NCBI RefSeq assembly: GCF_011751885.2 | Contig: NZ_CP061771.1 | Span: 3,472,001 to 3,536,000, forward strand | Source: Salinibacterium sp. ZJ450 | Lineage (GTDB): Bacteria; Actinomycetota; Actinomycetes; Actinomycetales; Microbacteriaceae | Direction of reading: 5' to 3' | Length of the DNA: 64,000 nucleotides | In this document: positions 40,161 through 47,959 of the stretch, piece by piece | Position numbering within the stretch: the first letter of the stretch is position 1 | Layout: the number at the start of each line of letters is the position of its first letter | Made by a program: the position numbers and the translations under genes | The notes under the pieces: generated by a model | What the model saw: only the letters and a program-made list of their open reading frames with translations | Told to the model about the DNA's origin: nothing | The model's database searches: none

Positions 40161-42209
40161 GTGAGAACACCGTCCCCCAACCTCAGCTGGCCCCGTGAAC
40201 GGAACTCCCGCCCACGGGGAGCAGGCGTGCTCGCGGTCTCCGTGACGGTCGTCGCGATGTTCTTCACCGGGATGAGTCCCGCGGCCGCCGATACCGTTCC
40301 CGTCGACCCGGTTCCGGCCGTTCCGGTGCCGACAGACCCGTCGCCGGCTGACCCGCCGCCCGCCGAGGGAGCGCCGCCGGCGACCGAGCCTGAACCGGCA
40401 CCTGCGCCCGCACCGGAGCCGGCTCCAGCGCCTGCCCCTGCTCCAGCTCCTGAGCCACCTGCAGCACCGGCCCCCGTACCTGATCCACCGGCGGCGTCCG
40501 TTCCACCCATTGCACCCGCTCCTGCACCTGAACCACCCGCAGCACCGGCGCCCGCGCCAGCTCCTGCGCCTGCGCCTGCCCCACAGGAGCAGGAGCCTGC
40601 TCCGCAAACGCCCGTCCCCGCGCCGCCATCCATCGCCCCGGACTCGCCTCCGCCACCGTCCACTCCTCCTCCAGCCGGTCCAGACCACGACTCCGACTCC
40701 TCCGGCCACAACCACGACTCGGATAACGACTCCGATTACCCCGGTCATGATTACGACCACGATTCCGATTACCCCGGTCATGACCACGATCACGACTCCG
40801 ACTACCCCCGCCACCACCACGACCACGACCACGACTCGGATTACGATCACGACTCTGACTACCCAGGTCACGACCACGAGCCGGGCGATGACGACGAGAC
40901 CGAGTGGCCGACCCCGGACCCCACCTCCGAACCCACGCCAGAGCCGACCCCGGAGCCCACCCCCGAGCCCTCCCCGACCCCGACACCCAGCCCCGAACCC
41001 ATAGCCACTCCCACCCCCAGCCCGGAGCCCCCGACCGCGGCGCCGGTGCTCCCGCCCGACCCAGGCCCGAGCACCCCGCCGCCGGTCGCCCGGCCGGTGC
41101 CGCGCGACTTCAGCTCCCACGTGACTCCGCTCACCACTCGCAACGCGCAGGCGATGGCGGCCGCCGCGGCTGCGGTCAGCGCCGCCGCGGCCCGCGTCAA
41201 CGAGGCCCGGGATGCCTACACAATCGCCGTGGCCGCGTACGAGTCCGCCCGGTCCCACGCGGCACTCGCCGAACAGAACGCCGTGCAGCTGCGACAGCAG
41301 GCGGATGACGCCGAAGCGCTGAGCACCGCGGTGAAGCGGCTGCTGATCGTGGTGCTGCGGCAGCGGCTGCATCCGAGTCCGTCATTCAGCGATGTCGACG
41401 CGGTGCTCGGCCACGCCACCACCGAGACGCTGCTGGGCGCCCTGGGTTCGGTGGAGCGGATCAAGTCGCTCATCGCGGACACCGAGGCGATCACCGCGAT
41501 TGCCGTGCGATTCAACGACCGCGCAGTGCAGCTGCGCGCGCAGGCCGATCGCGCCGCCCAGGTCGGTGTGACCACGCTCGTTGACGAGTTGCAGGCGGTC
41601 GTGACGACCGCGTCGACCACCCTGGTCACCGCGGAAGACACTCTGCAACAACTGCAGGTCGCCTCGCTGGCGAGCTCCGGCACCCAGATCGTGCTGCCGG
41701 TCGACCACGGGCAGCTCAGCGACGTGGGCTGGGCGCTCCCGACATCCGGAACCATCTCAGGCGGTTACGGCGCCCGCCCCGACAAGCCGCTACCGAGCTC
41801 CGGCGACTTCCACTACGGACTGGATGTCGCGGCCGCCTGCGGCACGCCGATCTACGCTGCCACGTCCGGCACCGTCGTCGAGGTGGGAGCCCTCGGCGGC
41901 TACGGCTACTGGGTGAAGCTCGACCACGGCTCGGGCGTCGAGACCGGCTACGCGCACCTGCCATCGGATGGCGTCGCCGTCACGCTCGGACAGGTCGTGG
42001 TCGCCGGCCAGCCGATCGGCGTCGTCGGCACCACCGGATCCTCGACCGGATGCCACCTGCACTTCGAGGTGCGCCTGGACGGCAGCCGGATCGACCCGCT
42101 GCAGTTCCTCGCCGCCCGTGGCGTCGCGGTCACGGTCGACCCGGTCCCTGCCCCTAACCCTGCCGACCCAGCCACCGTCGAGACACCAGCCGGAATCGCG
42201 GCTTACTGA
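40161..42209 (+). CDS. Secreted M23 peptidase with Pro-rich and His/Asp-rich repeats
   Basis: 682 residues. Signal peptide at ~14-40 (VLAVSVTVVAMFFTGMSPAA). Then a Pro/Ala tract (EPAPAPAPEP-type), a striking His/Asp/Ser/Tyr repeat at ~175-240 (units like YPGHDHDHDSD), a Thr/Pro/Glu tract, an Ala-rich coiled coil at ~330-500, and a C-terminal LytM domain. That domain keeps HYGLDVA (first His and Asp ligands) and the HLHFE catalytic motif, so it should be an active zinc endopeptidase that cuts peptidoglycan bridges, with the coiled coil acting as a regulator as in RipA/EnvC-like proteins. GTG start. It sits inside the hut region but has no link to histidine use. Confidence 0.88.
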   Translation: MRTPSPNLSWPRERNSRPRGAGVLAVSVTVVAMFFTGMSPAAADTVPVDPVPAVPVPTDPSPADPPPAEGAPPATEPEPAPAPAPEPAPAPAPAPAPEPPAAPAPVPDPPAASVPPIAPAPAPEPPAAPAPAPAPAPAPAPQEQEPAPQTPVPAPPSIAPDSPPPPSTPPPAGPDHDSDSSGHNHDSDNDSDYPGHDYDHDSDYPGHDHDHDSDYPRHHHDHDHDSDYDHDSDYPGHDHEPGDDDETEWPTPDPTSEPTPEPTPEPTPEPSPTPTPSPEPIATPTPSPEPPTAAPVLPPDPGPSTPPPVARPVPRDFSSHVTPLTTRNAQAMAAAAAAVSAAAARVNEARDAYTIAVAAYESARSHAALAEQNAVQLRQQADDAEALSTAVKRLLIVVLRQRLHPSPSFSDVDAVLGHATTETLLGALGSVERIKSLIADTEAITAIAVRFNDRAVQLRAQADRAAQVGVTTLVDELQAVVTTASTTLVTAEDTLQQLQVASLASSGTQIVLPVDHGQLSDVGWALPTSGTISGGYGARPDKPLPSSGDFHYGLDVAAACGTPIYAATSGTVVEVGALGGYGYWVKLDHGSGVETGYAHLPSDGVAVTLGQVVVAGQPIGVVGTTGSSTGCHLHFEVRLDGSRIDPLQFLAARGVAVTVDPVPAPNPADPATVETPAGIAAY

Positions 42210-42652
42210 TCGTTGGGGAGCTTGCCGGAGGCGTAATGGCTGGAGAGAAGCTCCGCGGCGCCAGCTGCGTCGAGTTCGAGAATGGCGTCTTCGGCCACTC
42301 CGAACTGTTTCAGCGCTCGATAGAGGTGAAGCGGGACCGCCTTCTTCTCCTCGCGCTGCTCGGGTCGACCTCGGTCCGGCAGCTGCCCGTCAAGCACACA
42401 ACCCCAGAACACCTCTGCAGTGACCTGGAGCTGCTCGCGAAGGATCTGTGACCACATCTGCGGTCCATAGGTCGTTTTGTCAATCGGCTGGGAGATGCGT
42501 GTACGCAGGATCCGGCCGTCCCAGAGCGTGAGCTCATACGTACGGTGATGTTGGACTGGGCGCCCTGTGGCCCCACGGACGAGAGTCCAGTTTTCGTTTT
42601 CGCAGAACTGGTCGTGGTGGTCCCTGGTTGGCGCAGGCGGTCTCTTATTCAC
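42203..42652 (-). CDS. Toxin-like protein (annotated family: cytotoxic translational repressor of a TA system)
   Basis: 149 residues, soluble. The N-terminal part HDQFCENENWTLVRGATGRP and YELTLWDGRILRTRISQPID, then YGPQMWSQILREQLQVT matches a small actinobacterial family usually annotated as a toxin-antitoxin translational repressor; the RelE-like fold is not certain. The C-terminal half is more variable. Its start overlaps the end of the upstream antitoxin-like gene by 8 bases, the standard antitoxin-first order, and its end overlaps the M23 gene by 7 bases on the opposite strand. A type II toxin is likely, its target unproven. Confidence 0.72.
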   Translation of the reverse strand: MNKRPPAPTRDHHDQFCENENWTLVRGATGRPVQHHRTYELTLWDGRILRTRISQPIDKTTYGPQMWSQILREQLQVTAEVFWGCVLDGQLPDRGRPEQREEKKAVPLHLYRALKQFGVAEDAILELDAAGAAELLSSHYASGKLPNDQ

Positions 42653-43064
42653 CGCCGCGGTCGAACCATTCCAGGAGTTGCTCGTCCGTGGACAGCTTCA
42701 CGAGCTGCACGAGTGCCCATGCGGAGGCGTGGTTAGGGGCGTGCTGCAGCCGGTCTTCCCAGTCCTCCGCATACTCCCGGAGAGAGAGGATGAGGTCTGC
42801 GAGAGCATCCTCAACGTCCGCACCTTCTGCGACGAACGGGCGGTTCTTCATCAGCGCAACTACGGCGCCGTTCTCCTTGAATATCTCGACGTGCGGAGAG
42901 ACGGCGTGGAAGAAGAACTGACGCAACTTCTCGGCAGGCATTACCGCCGTCACCTGGTCGTCTCGACGAACGGTGACGGTGCGCCCTTGTGCGGTGGCGT
43001 CGAGCACATCCTTCAGATGAGTGCGTGTCTCGGTGTATGAGCCGTAATCGGCTACGAGTGACAT
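42645..43064 (-). CDS. Phd/YefM-like antitoxin
   Basis: 139 residues. The N-terminal ~60 (TETRTHLKDVLDATAQGRTV, then TVRRDDQVTAVMPAEKLRQF) has the Phd/YefM pattern: a small dimer-forming DNA-binding fold. The longer acidic C-terminus (EDALADLILSLREYAEDWED) would wrap the toxin. The ATG at 43064 is preceded by GGAGGAAT (complement of attcctcc), a strong ribosome site. Upstream lies a cluster of ACGTAC/GTACGT half-sites, probably its own operator. TA pairs often arrive by transfer, and this one helps split the hut genes. Confidence 0.78.
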   Translation of the reverse strand: MSLVADYGSYTETRTHLKDVLDATAQGRTVTVRRDDQVTAVMPAEKLRQFFFHAVSPHVEIFKENGAVVALMKNRPFVAEGADVEDALADLILSLREYAEDWEDRLQHAPNHASAWALVQLVKLSTDEQLLEWFDRGGE

Positions 43065-43080
43065 GATGTGATTCCTCCGT

Positions 43081-43105
43081 TACGTACACGAAGTACGTCA
43101 CGTAC
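43081..43105. promoter_or_regulatory. ACGTAC half-site cluster, candidate TA autoregulatory operator
   Basis: ACGTAC-N5-GTACGT (43082-43098) is an inverted repeat, and a third half-site ACGTAC follows at 43100-43105, just upstream of the antitoxin ribosome site. Conditional cooperativity in Phd-type systems relies on such repeated sites. Confidence 0.6.
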
Positions 43106-43181
43106 ATCGTAACTCTTCTTGTTACTGGAGCGCATTCCGATCCTGATAGTCGTGCAAGTCTGCCGACCCACCGCGGTCCAC

Positions 43182-43197
43182 GTCTGACATCCCAGAC
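43182..43197. promoter_or_regulatory. Candidate IclR (hut) operator, site 2
   Basis: GTCTGACATCCCAGAC, 54 bases before the hutU start, the same distance as site 1 from hutH. It matches the motif at 38351-38366 and 47350-47365. Confidence 0.75.
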
Positions 43198-43251
43198 AGG
43201 TGCGCTGCGGACGGCGTTGTTCCGCGGCATCCGGTGCACTGGAATCGCACC

Positions 43252-44943
43252 ATGACTATCGAGTCCCCCGCCACCGCCCGCGTTGTGCGGGCCGCGCGCG
43301 GCAGCGCCCTGACCGCCCGCAGCTGGCAGACCGAGGCCCCGCTGCGGATGCTGATGAACAACCTCGATCCGGATGTCGCGGAGCGCCCGGCCGACCTCGT
43401 CGTCTACGGCGGCACGGGCAAGGCCGCCCGCAGCTGGGAGGCGTTCGATGCCATCGTGCGCACCCTCGAGTCGCTCGAGGCCGACGAGACGCTGCTGGTG
43501 CAGTCGGGTAAGCCGGTGGGGGTGTTCCGCACCCACGAGTGGGCGCCGCGGGTGTTGATCGCCAACTCGAACCTGGTCGGCGACTGGGCCACCTGGCCGG
43601 AGTTCCGCCGGCTCGAGCAGCTCGGCCTCACCATGTACGGGCAGATGACGGCCGGCTCCTGGATCTACATCGGCACCCAGGGCATCCTGCAGGGCACCTA
43701 CGAGACCTTCGGCGCGGTCGCCCGCTCGCTCGCCGGGCGCCGGGGCGGGGACGAGGCATCCGCCAGCCTGGCCGGAACGCTCACCCTCACCGGCGGCTGC
43801 GGCGGGATGGGCGGCGCGCAACCGCTCGCGGTAACCATGAACGGCGGCGCGGTGCTGATCGTCGATGTGGACGAGCAGCGGCTGCGGCGGAGAGTCGAGC
43901 ACGGCTACCTCGACGTGATCGCCGACTCGCTGGACGACGCCATCGACCGCGCCCTCGAGGCGAAGAACGCCCGGGCGGCGCTATCGGTGGGCGTGGTCGG
44001 TAATGCCGCCACGGTGTTCACCGAGCTGCTCGCCCGTGGGGTGCCGATCGATGTGGTCACCGACCAGACCAGCGCCCACGACCCGCTGTCCTACCTGCCC
44101 GAGGGGGTGTCGGTGTCCGAGTGGCAGGAGCTGGCGACATCCGACCCCGCTGGATTCACCGAGAAGGCCCGCGCCTCGATCGCCCGGCAGGTGGCGGCGA
44201 TGGTCGGATTTCAGGATGCCGGCGCCGAGGTGTTCGATTACGGCAACTCGATCCGCGCCGAGGCCCAGCTCGGCGGGTATGAGCGGGCGTTCGAATTTCC
44301 GGGCTTCGTGCCCGCCTACATCCGGCCGCAGTTCTGCGAGGGCAAGGGGCCGTTCCGCTGGGTGGCGCTGTCCGGGGATCCGGCCGACATCGCAGTGACC
44401 GACCGGGCGATTCTGGAGCTGTTTCCGGATGACGCGCACCTGCGCCGCTGGATCAGTCAGGCCGCCGAGAAGGTGCAGTTCGAGGGGCTGCCGGCCCGGA
44501 TCTGCTGGCTCGGCTACGGGCAGCGGCACCTGGCCGGGCTGCGATTCAACGAGCTGGTGGCCTCCGGCGAGCTCTCGGCGCCCATCGTGATCGGCCGCGA
44601 CCACCTCGACGCCGGCTCGGTCGCGTCGCCATACCGGGAGACCGAGGCGATGGCCGACGGCTCCGACGCGATCGCCGACTGGCCGCTGCTGAACGCGCTG
44701 CTGAACACCGCGTCGGGCGCGACTTGGGTGTCGATCCACCACGGCGGAGGCGTCGGCATCGGCCGGTCGATCCACGCCGGGCAGGTGGTGGTGGCCGACG
44801 GCACCGCGCTGGCCGCCGAGAAGATCGCTCGGGTGCTGCTGAACGACCCCGGCACCGGGGTGATGCGGCATGTCGACGCCGGCTATGACCGCGCCGTGGA
44901 GGTGGCGCGCGAGCGCGGCCTTCGCGTGCCGATGGCGGAGTGA
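43252..44943 (+). CDS. hutU: Urocanate hydratase
   Basis: 563 residues. Converts urocanate to 4-imidazolone-5-propionate using tightly bound NAD+ as an electrophile. Hallmarks: [31 protein letters not shown], the glycine-rich [20 protein letters not shown] that binds NAD+, [18 protein letters not shown], and [17 protein letters not shown] near the end. ATG at 43252 is preferred to the GTG six codons upstream. It overlaps hutI by four bases (GTGA). Controlled by its own copy of the hut operator-like motif. Confidence 0.95.
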   Translation: MTIESPATARVVRAARGSALTARSWQTEAPLRMLMNNLDPDVAERPADLVVYGGTGKAARSWEAFDAIVRTLESLEADETLLVQSGKPVGVFRTHEWAPRVLIANSNLVGDWATWPEFRRLEQLGLTMYGQMTAGSWIYIGTQGILQGTYETFGAVARSLAGRRGGDEASASLAGTLTLTGGCGGMGGAQPLAVTMNGGAVLIVDVDEQRLRRRVEHGYLDVIADSLDDAIDRALEAKNARAALSVGVVGNAATVFTELLARGVPIDVVTDQTSAHDPLSYLPEGVSVSEWQELATSDPAGFTEKARASIARQVAAMVGFQDAGAEVFDYGNSIRAEAQLGGYERAFEFPGFVPAYIRPQFCEGKGPFRWVALSGDPADIAVTDRAILELFPDDAHLRRWISQAAEKVQFEGLPARICWLGYGQRHLAGLRFNELVASGELSAPIVIGRDHLDAGSVASPYRETEAMADGSDAIADWPLLNALLNTASGATWVSIHHGGGVGIGRSIHAGQVVVADGTALAAEKIARVLLNDPGTGVMRHVDAGYDRAVEVARERGLRVPMAE

Positions 44944-46229
44944 GCGTGGGCGCGCGGGTCGCGGACGCGGAGAACGTCGGGGGTGCTCCGGTGACCGCGA
45001 CGATGATCACCGACATCGGGCTGCTGGTGACGAACGACCCCACGCTCGGTGCCGGACCGTTGGGCGAGCTGCGGGATGCCGCGATCCTGATCGAGGACGG
45101 ACGCGTGGCGTGGGTCGGGTCGGCCGCGGGCAGCGACGCTGTCGGCGGCGCTTCGGCCCCCGCTGCCGGAGTGTCCGCGACCGGCAGCGCCGCCGCGCCA
45201 CCGCAGGTGCTCAGCGCGGGCGGCGACTGCGTCATCCCCGGCTTCGTCGACAGCCACACCCACCTGGTGTTCGGCGGCGACCGGTCGGTCGAGTTCGAGG
45301 CGCGGATGGCCGGTCGGGGGTATGAGGCCGGCGGCATCCGGTCCACCGTTGAGGCGACCCGGCAGGCGACGGATGCCGCGCTGCGCGTCCGGTTGCGCGG
45401 ATTCATCGACGAACTGCTCGCCCAGGGCACCACCACCGTGGAGGTGAAGAGCGGCTACGGGCTGTCGGTGCCCGACGAGGAGCGGCTGGTGCGCCTGGCC
45501 GCGGAGGTCACCGAGGAGGTCACCTTCCTCGGCGCGCACGTGGTGCCGGCCGAGTACCGCGGACGCGCCGACGCCTACGTCGACCTGGTCACCGGCCCGA
45601 TGCTCGCCGCGTGCGCACCGCACGCCCGCTGGATCGACGTGTTCTGCGAGACCGGGGCCTTCTCGGTGGAACAGGCGCGGCGGGTGCTCACCGCCGGTAT
45701 CGCGGCCGGGCTGCTGGCGCGGGTGCACGCGAACCAGCTGGGTCCGGGCGACGGGGTGCGGCTCGCGGTGGAGCTGTCCGCGGCATCCGTTGATCACTGC
45801 ACATTCCTCAGCGACGACGACGTGGCGGCGCTGGCCGAGTCGGACACGGTGGCCACCCTGCTGCCTGGGGTGGAGTTCTCGACCCGGCAGCCGTACCCCG
45901 ATGCGCGGCGGCTGCTCGACGCGGGCGTCACCGTGGCGCTGGCCTCGGACTGCAATCCGGGGTCGAGTTTCACGTCGTCGATGCCGTTCTGCATCGCGCT
46001 CGCGGTGCGCGAGATGGGGATGACCGCGGCGGAAGCGGTGTGGTCGGCCACCGCGGGAGGTGCGGCGGCGTTGCGGAGAACGGATGTCGGAAGCCTCCGT
46101 GTCGGCGCCCGCGCCGATCTCGTGCAGCTGGCGGCGCCGAGCTACAACTACCTCGCCTACCGGCCAGGCGTGCCGCTCATGCGGCGGGTCTGGAAGGACG
46201 GCGAGCTGGTGCGCCAGCCGCTGCCGTAA
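44940..46229 (+). CDS. hutI: Imidazolonepropionase
   Basis: 429 residues of the amidohydrolase superfamily, which hydrolyses imidazolonepropionate to N-formimidoyl-L-glutamate. Metal ligands are visible in [13 protein letters not shown], in GAHVVPAEY and RVHANQLG, with DHCTFLS and ASDCNPGSS completing the site. The N-terminus is slightly long with an Ala/Gly-rich insertion ([19 protein letters not shown]). GTG start inside the hutU stop. It is the last gene of the plus-strand hutUI unit and ends before a structured terminator facing hutG. Confidence 0.95.
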   Translation: MSVGARVADAENVGGAPVTATMITDIGLLVTNDPTLGAGPLGELRDAAILIEDGRVAWVGSAAGSDAVGGASAPAAGVSATGSAAAPPQVLSAGGDCVIPGFVDSHTHLVFGGDRSVEFEARMAGRGYEAGGIRSTVEATRQATDAALRVRLRGFIDELLAQGTTTVEVKSGYGLSVPDEERLVRLAAEVTEEVTFLGAHVVPAEYRGRADAYVDLVTGPMLAACAPHARWIDVFCETGAFSVEQARRVLTAGIAAGLLARVHANQLGPGDGVRLAVELSAASVDHCTFLSDDDVAALAESDTVATLLPGVEFSTRQPYPDARRLLDAGVTVALASDCNPGSSFTSSMPFCIALAVREMGMTAAEAVWSATAGGAAALRRTDVGSLRVGARADLVQLAAPSYNYLAYRPGVPLMRRVWKDGELVRQPLP

Positions 46230-46273
46230 GCCCGCACGCCGGGGACGCAGCACACGCCCGCTCGGGCAGCACA

Positions 46274-46334
46274 CGCTCGGGAGGTAAAAGGCCGCTCGGA
46301 CGGCCACTTTTGCCGGATTGTGTCCTCCCGAGCG
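46274..46334. terminator. Structured convergent terminator between hutI and hutG
   Basis: CGCTCGGGAGG (46274-46284) pairs with CCTCCCGAGCG (46324-46334). Inside, GGCCG and CGGCC, flanked by AAAAG and CTTTT, form a second stem. It serves both converging genes. Confidence 0.7.
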
Positions 46335-46369
46335 CGCGAAGTCCGCCCGTCCGGTTCTCGTCGCACCAG

Positions 46370-47293
46370 TCACGGGCGGGTCGCGAGCCCCGCCGCCACC
46401 TCGAGCACGCACAGCGCCGCCAGCCGCACCGTGCGCCCGTCGGGGGCATCGGCCGCGACATCCACTTCGGCGAGATCGACCGAGCGCACCTGCGGGTCGG
46501 CCCCCGCCGCCCGCGCCGCCCGGCGCAGCTCCCACGCGCTGATACCACCGGGCAGCGACCCCGGGCAGCCGGGCACCACCGCGCGGTCGCAGACGTCGAG
46601 GTCGAGGTCCACGTGCACCGGACCACCCGCCGCACCGGCGATCTCGAGCGCCTCGGCCATCACGTCGGTGATCCGCTCGTGGTGCAGCTCGTCGCGGTGC
46701 ACCACCGTGATGCCGTAATGGGCGGCGCGGGACGCGTACTCGCGGGAGTTGGCAAAGTCGGCGATGCCGATCTGCACCACGCGGCGCCCGGAAAGTCCTG
46801 CCTCGATCAGTCGCCGCACCGGGGAGCCGTTGCTCACGCCATCGCGCAGGTCGTAGTGGGCGTCGAGGGTGACCAGGCCGGCCGTATCGAGCGCGTTGCC
46901 CCACGCGGCGAGCGCCACCGGGACCGTAAGCGAGTTGTCACCGCCCAGCGCGACGGTCAGCCGAGCCCGGCGGGCAGCTTCGGCCACCAGGCTGCGTGTG
47001 CGGGCCTCACCCTCGGCGCCGTCCGGGTCGGTGACGTCGCCGAAGTCGGCGATCGTCATCTCCCGCTGCGGCCGGCGGAACACAGACCGGTCGGGCATCA
47101 GCGCCGTGGTGTAGCGGGGGAGTGCTTCCCGAATCGCGGCCGGCGTACCGTGCGCCCCTGTGGGCGAGAGCGACGTGCGCCAGGTCGGCACCCCGACCAG
47201 GGCCAGGTCGATCGGGCCGTCACCTGCGTCGGGCGCGGGCCAGTCGCCCGCGCGGGGCCAGAGCGGGTCGTGCGGCAACGCTGCAGCGGTCAC
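46370..47293 (-). CDS. hutG: Formimidoylglutamase (arginase/ureohydrolase family)
   Basis: About 307 residues from GTG 47293; a longer frame to ATG 47344 would start within 6 bases of the operator-like site and add an unconserved peptide. Binuclear manganese motifs are present: ALGGDNSLTVPVAL, VTLDAHYDLRDG and VHVDLDLDVCDRAVVPG, where the usual DVxDP reads DVCDR. Hydrolyses N-formimidoylglutamate to glutamate and formamide, the one-step end of the pathway. Encoded opposite to hutUI but with a copy of the hut operator motif upstream. Confidence 0.88.
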   Translation of the reverse strand: MTAAALPHDPLWPRAGDWPAPDAGDGPIDLALVGVPTWRTSLSPTGAHGTPAAIREALPRYTTALMPDRSVFRRPQREMTIADFGDVTDPDGAEGEARTRSLVAEAARRARLTVALGGDNSLTVPVALAAWGNALDTAGLVTLDAHYDLRDGVSNGSPVRRLIEAGLSGRRVVQIGIADFANSREYASRAAHYGITVVHRDELHHERITDVMAEALEIAGAAGGPVHVDLDLDVCDRAVVPGCPGSLPGGISAWELRRAARAAGADPQVRSVDLAEVDVAADAPDGRTVRLAALCVLEVAAGLATRP

Positions 47294-47349
47294 GGCATCG
47301 ACGTTAGCAATGCGGATGCCGCGGCCACAGGCATCCGGAATCATCAGCA

Positions 47350-47365
47350 GTCTGCGATCCCAGAC
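47350..47365. promoter_or_regulatory. Candidate IclR (hut) operator, site 3
   Basis: GTCTGCGATCCCAGAC upstream of hutG, 57 bases from the preferred GTG start. Third copy of the motif found before hutH and hutU. Confidence 0.75.
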
Positions 47366-47433
47366 GCGTGCACGGGCCCCGCTGCAACAAACCTCTTGCC
47401 AAAACCCCGTGCAGACGGCGTACCATCAGGCCC

Positions 47434-47757
47434 ATGTCCGCGGAAACCGTGTTCGATCAGCTAGTCAGCGAGCTTGAGCCCGCCGGGGCCGAGGCGGGAA
47501 CGATGTTCGGGTCGCGCGCCATCACGTTGCGCAAGAAGGCCTTCGTGTGCCTCAAAGACGACCGGATCGCGCTCAAGCTGGGCGCTGGATCCGCCGCGCA
47601 CAGCGCCGCGCTCGCCCTGCCGGGGAGCGCGCTGTGGGATCCATCGGGAACCCACCGCCCATACAAGGACTGGGTATCGGTTCCCGCCTCGGACGCCAAG
47701 ATCCTGTCACCGCTCGCCGGCGCGGCGCTCACCTACCTGCGCGAAGTGCTCGGCTGA
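47434..47757 (+). CDS. TfoX N-terminal domain-like protein
   Basis: 107 residues. The pattern GTMFGSRAITLRKKAFVCL, then DRIALKLG, WDPSGTHRPYKDWVSVP resembles stand-alone TfoX/YjbR-like small proteins, in which an MFG loop and an R-P-x-K-x-W motif are conserved. No DNA-binding or competence role is established for the stand-alone actinobacterial forms. ATG at 47434 follows a short gap after the hutG control region, and a longer upstream frame has no coding character. It is followed by two copies of a 54-base repeat. Confidence 0.72.
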   Translation: MSAETVFDQLVSELEPAGAEAGTMFGSRAITLRKKAFVCLKDDRIALKLGAGSAAHSAALALPGSALWDPSGTHRPYKDWVSVPASDAKILSPLAGAALTYLREVLG

Positions 47758-47770
47758 GGCTGGCCCTGAA

Positions 47771-47824
47771 GTCTGGCAATTGGTCCTTCCCCGGGCGCCG
47801 GAACCACTAAACGCCAGACCTCAC
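47771..47824. repeat. 54-base inverted-repeat element, copy A
   Basis: Begins GTCTGGCAATTGGTC and ends AAACGCCAGACCTCAC. GTCTGGC pairs with GCCAGAC, with a TTCC/GGAA inner pair. Near-identical ends and a divergent middle compared with copy B. Confidence 0.7.
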
Positions 47825-47868
47825 ACGCTTACACGCTCGCGCGCGCCCTTGCCCGCTCGCTCGCTGAG

Positions 47869-47922
47869 GTCTGGCAATTGGTCGTTCCCACGCCACCGGA
47901 AGGGCTAAACGCCAGACCTCAC
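47869..47922. repeat. 54-base inverted-repeat element, copy B
   Basis: Same length and ends as copy A, 98 bases downstream. Outer arms extend to AGGTCTGGC/GCCAGACCT. The pair lies between the converging TfoX-like and RND genes and probably terminates both. Confidence 0.7.
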
Positions 47923-47959
47923 GCTCGCAGGCGCAACCAACCGCACGCCCGCAAGCGCG

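Noticed and set aside
38408-40198. 596-codon plus-strand frame across hutH
   Set aside because: Arg/Gly-rich out-of-frame reading of hutH.
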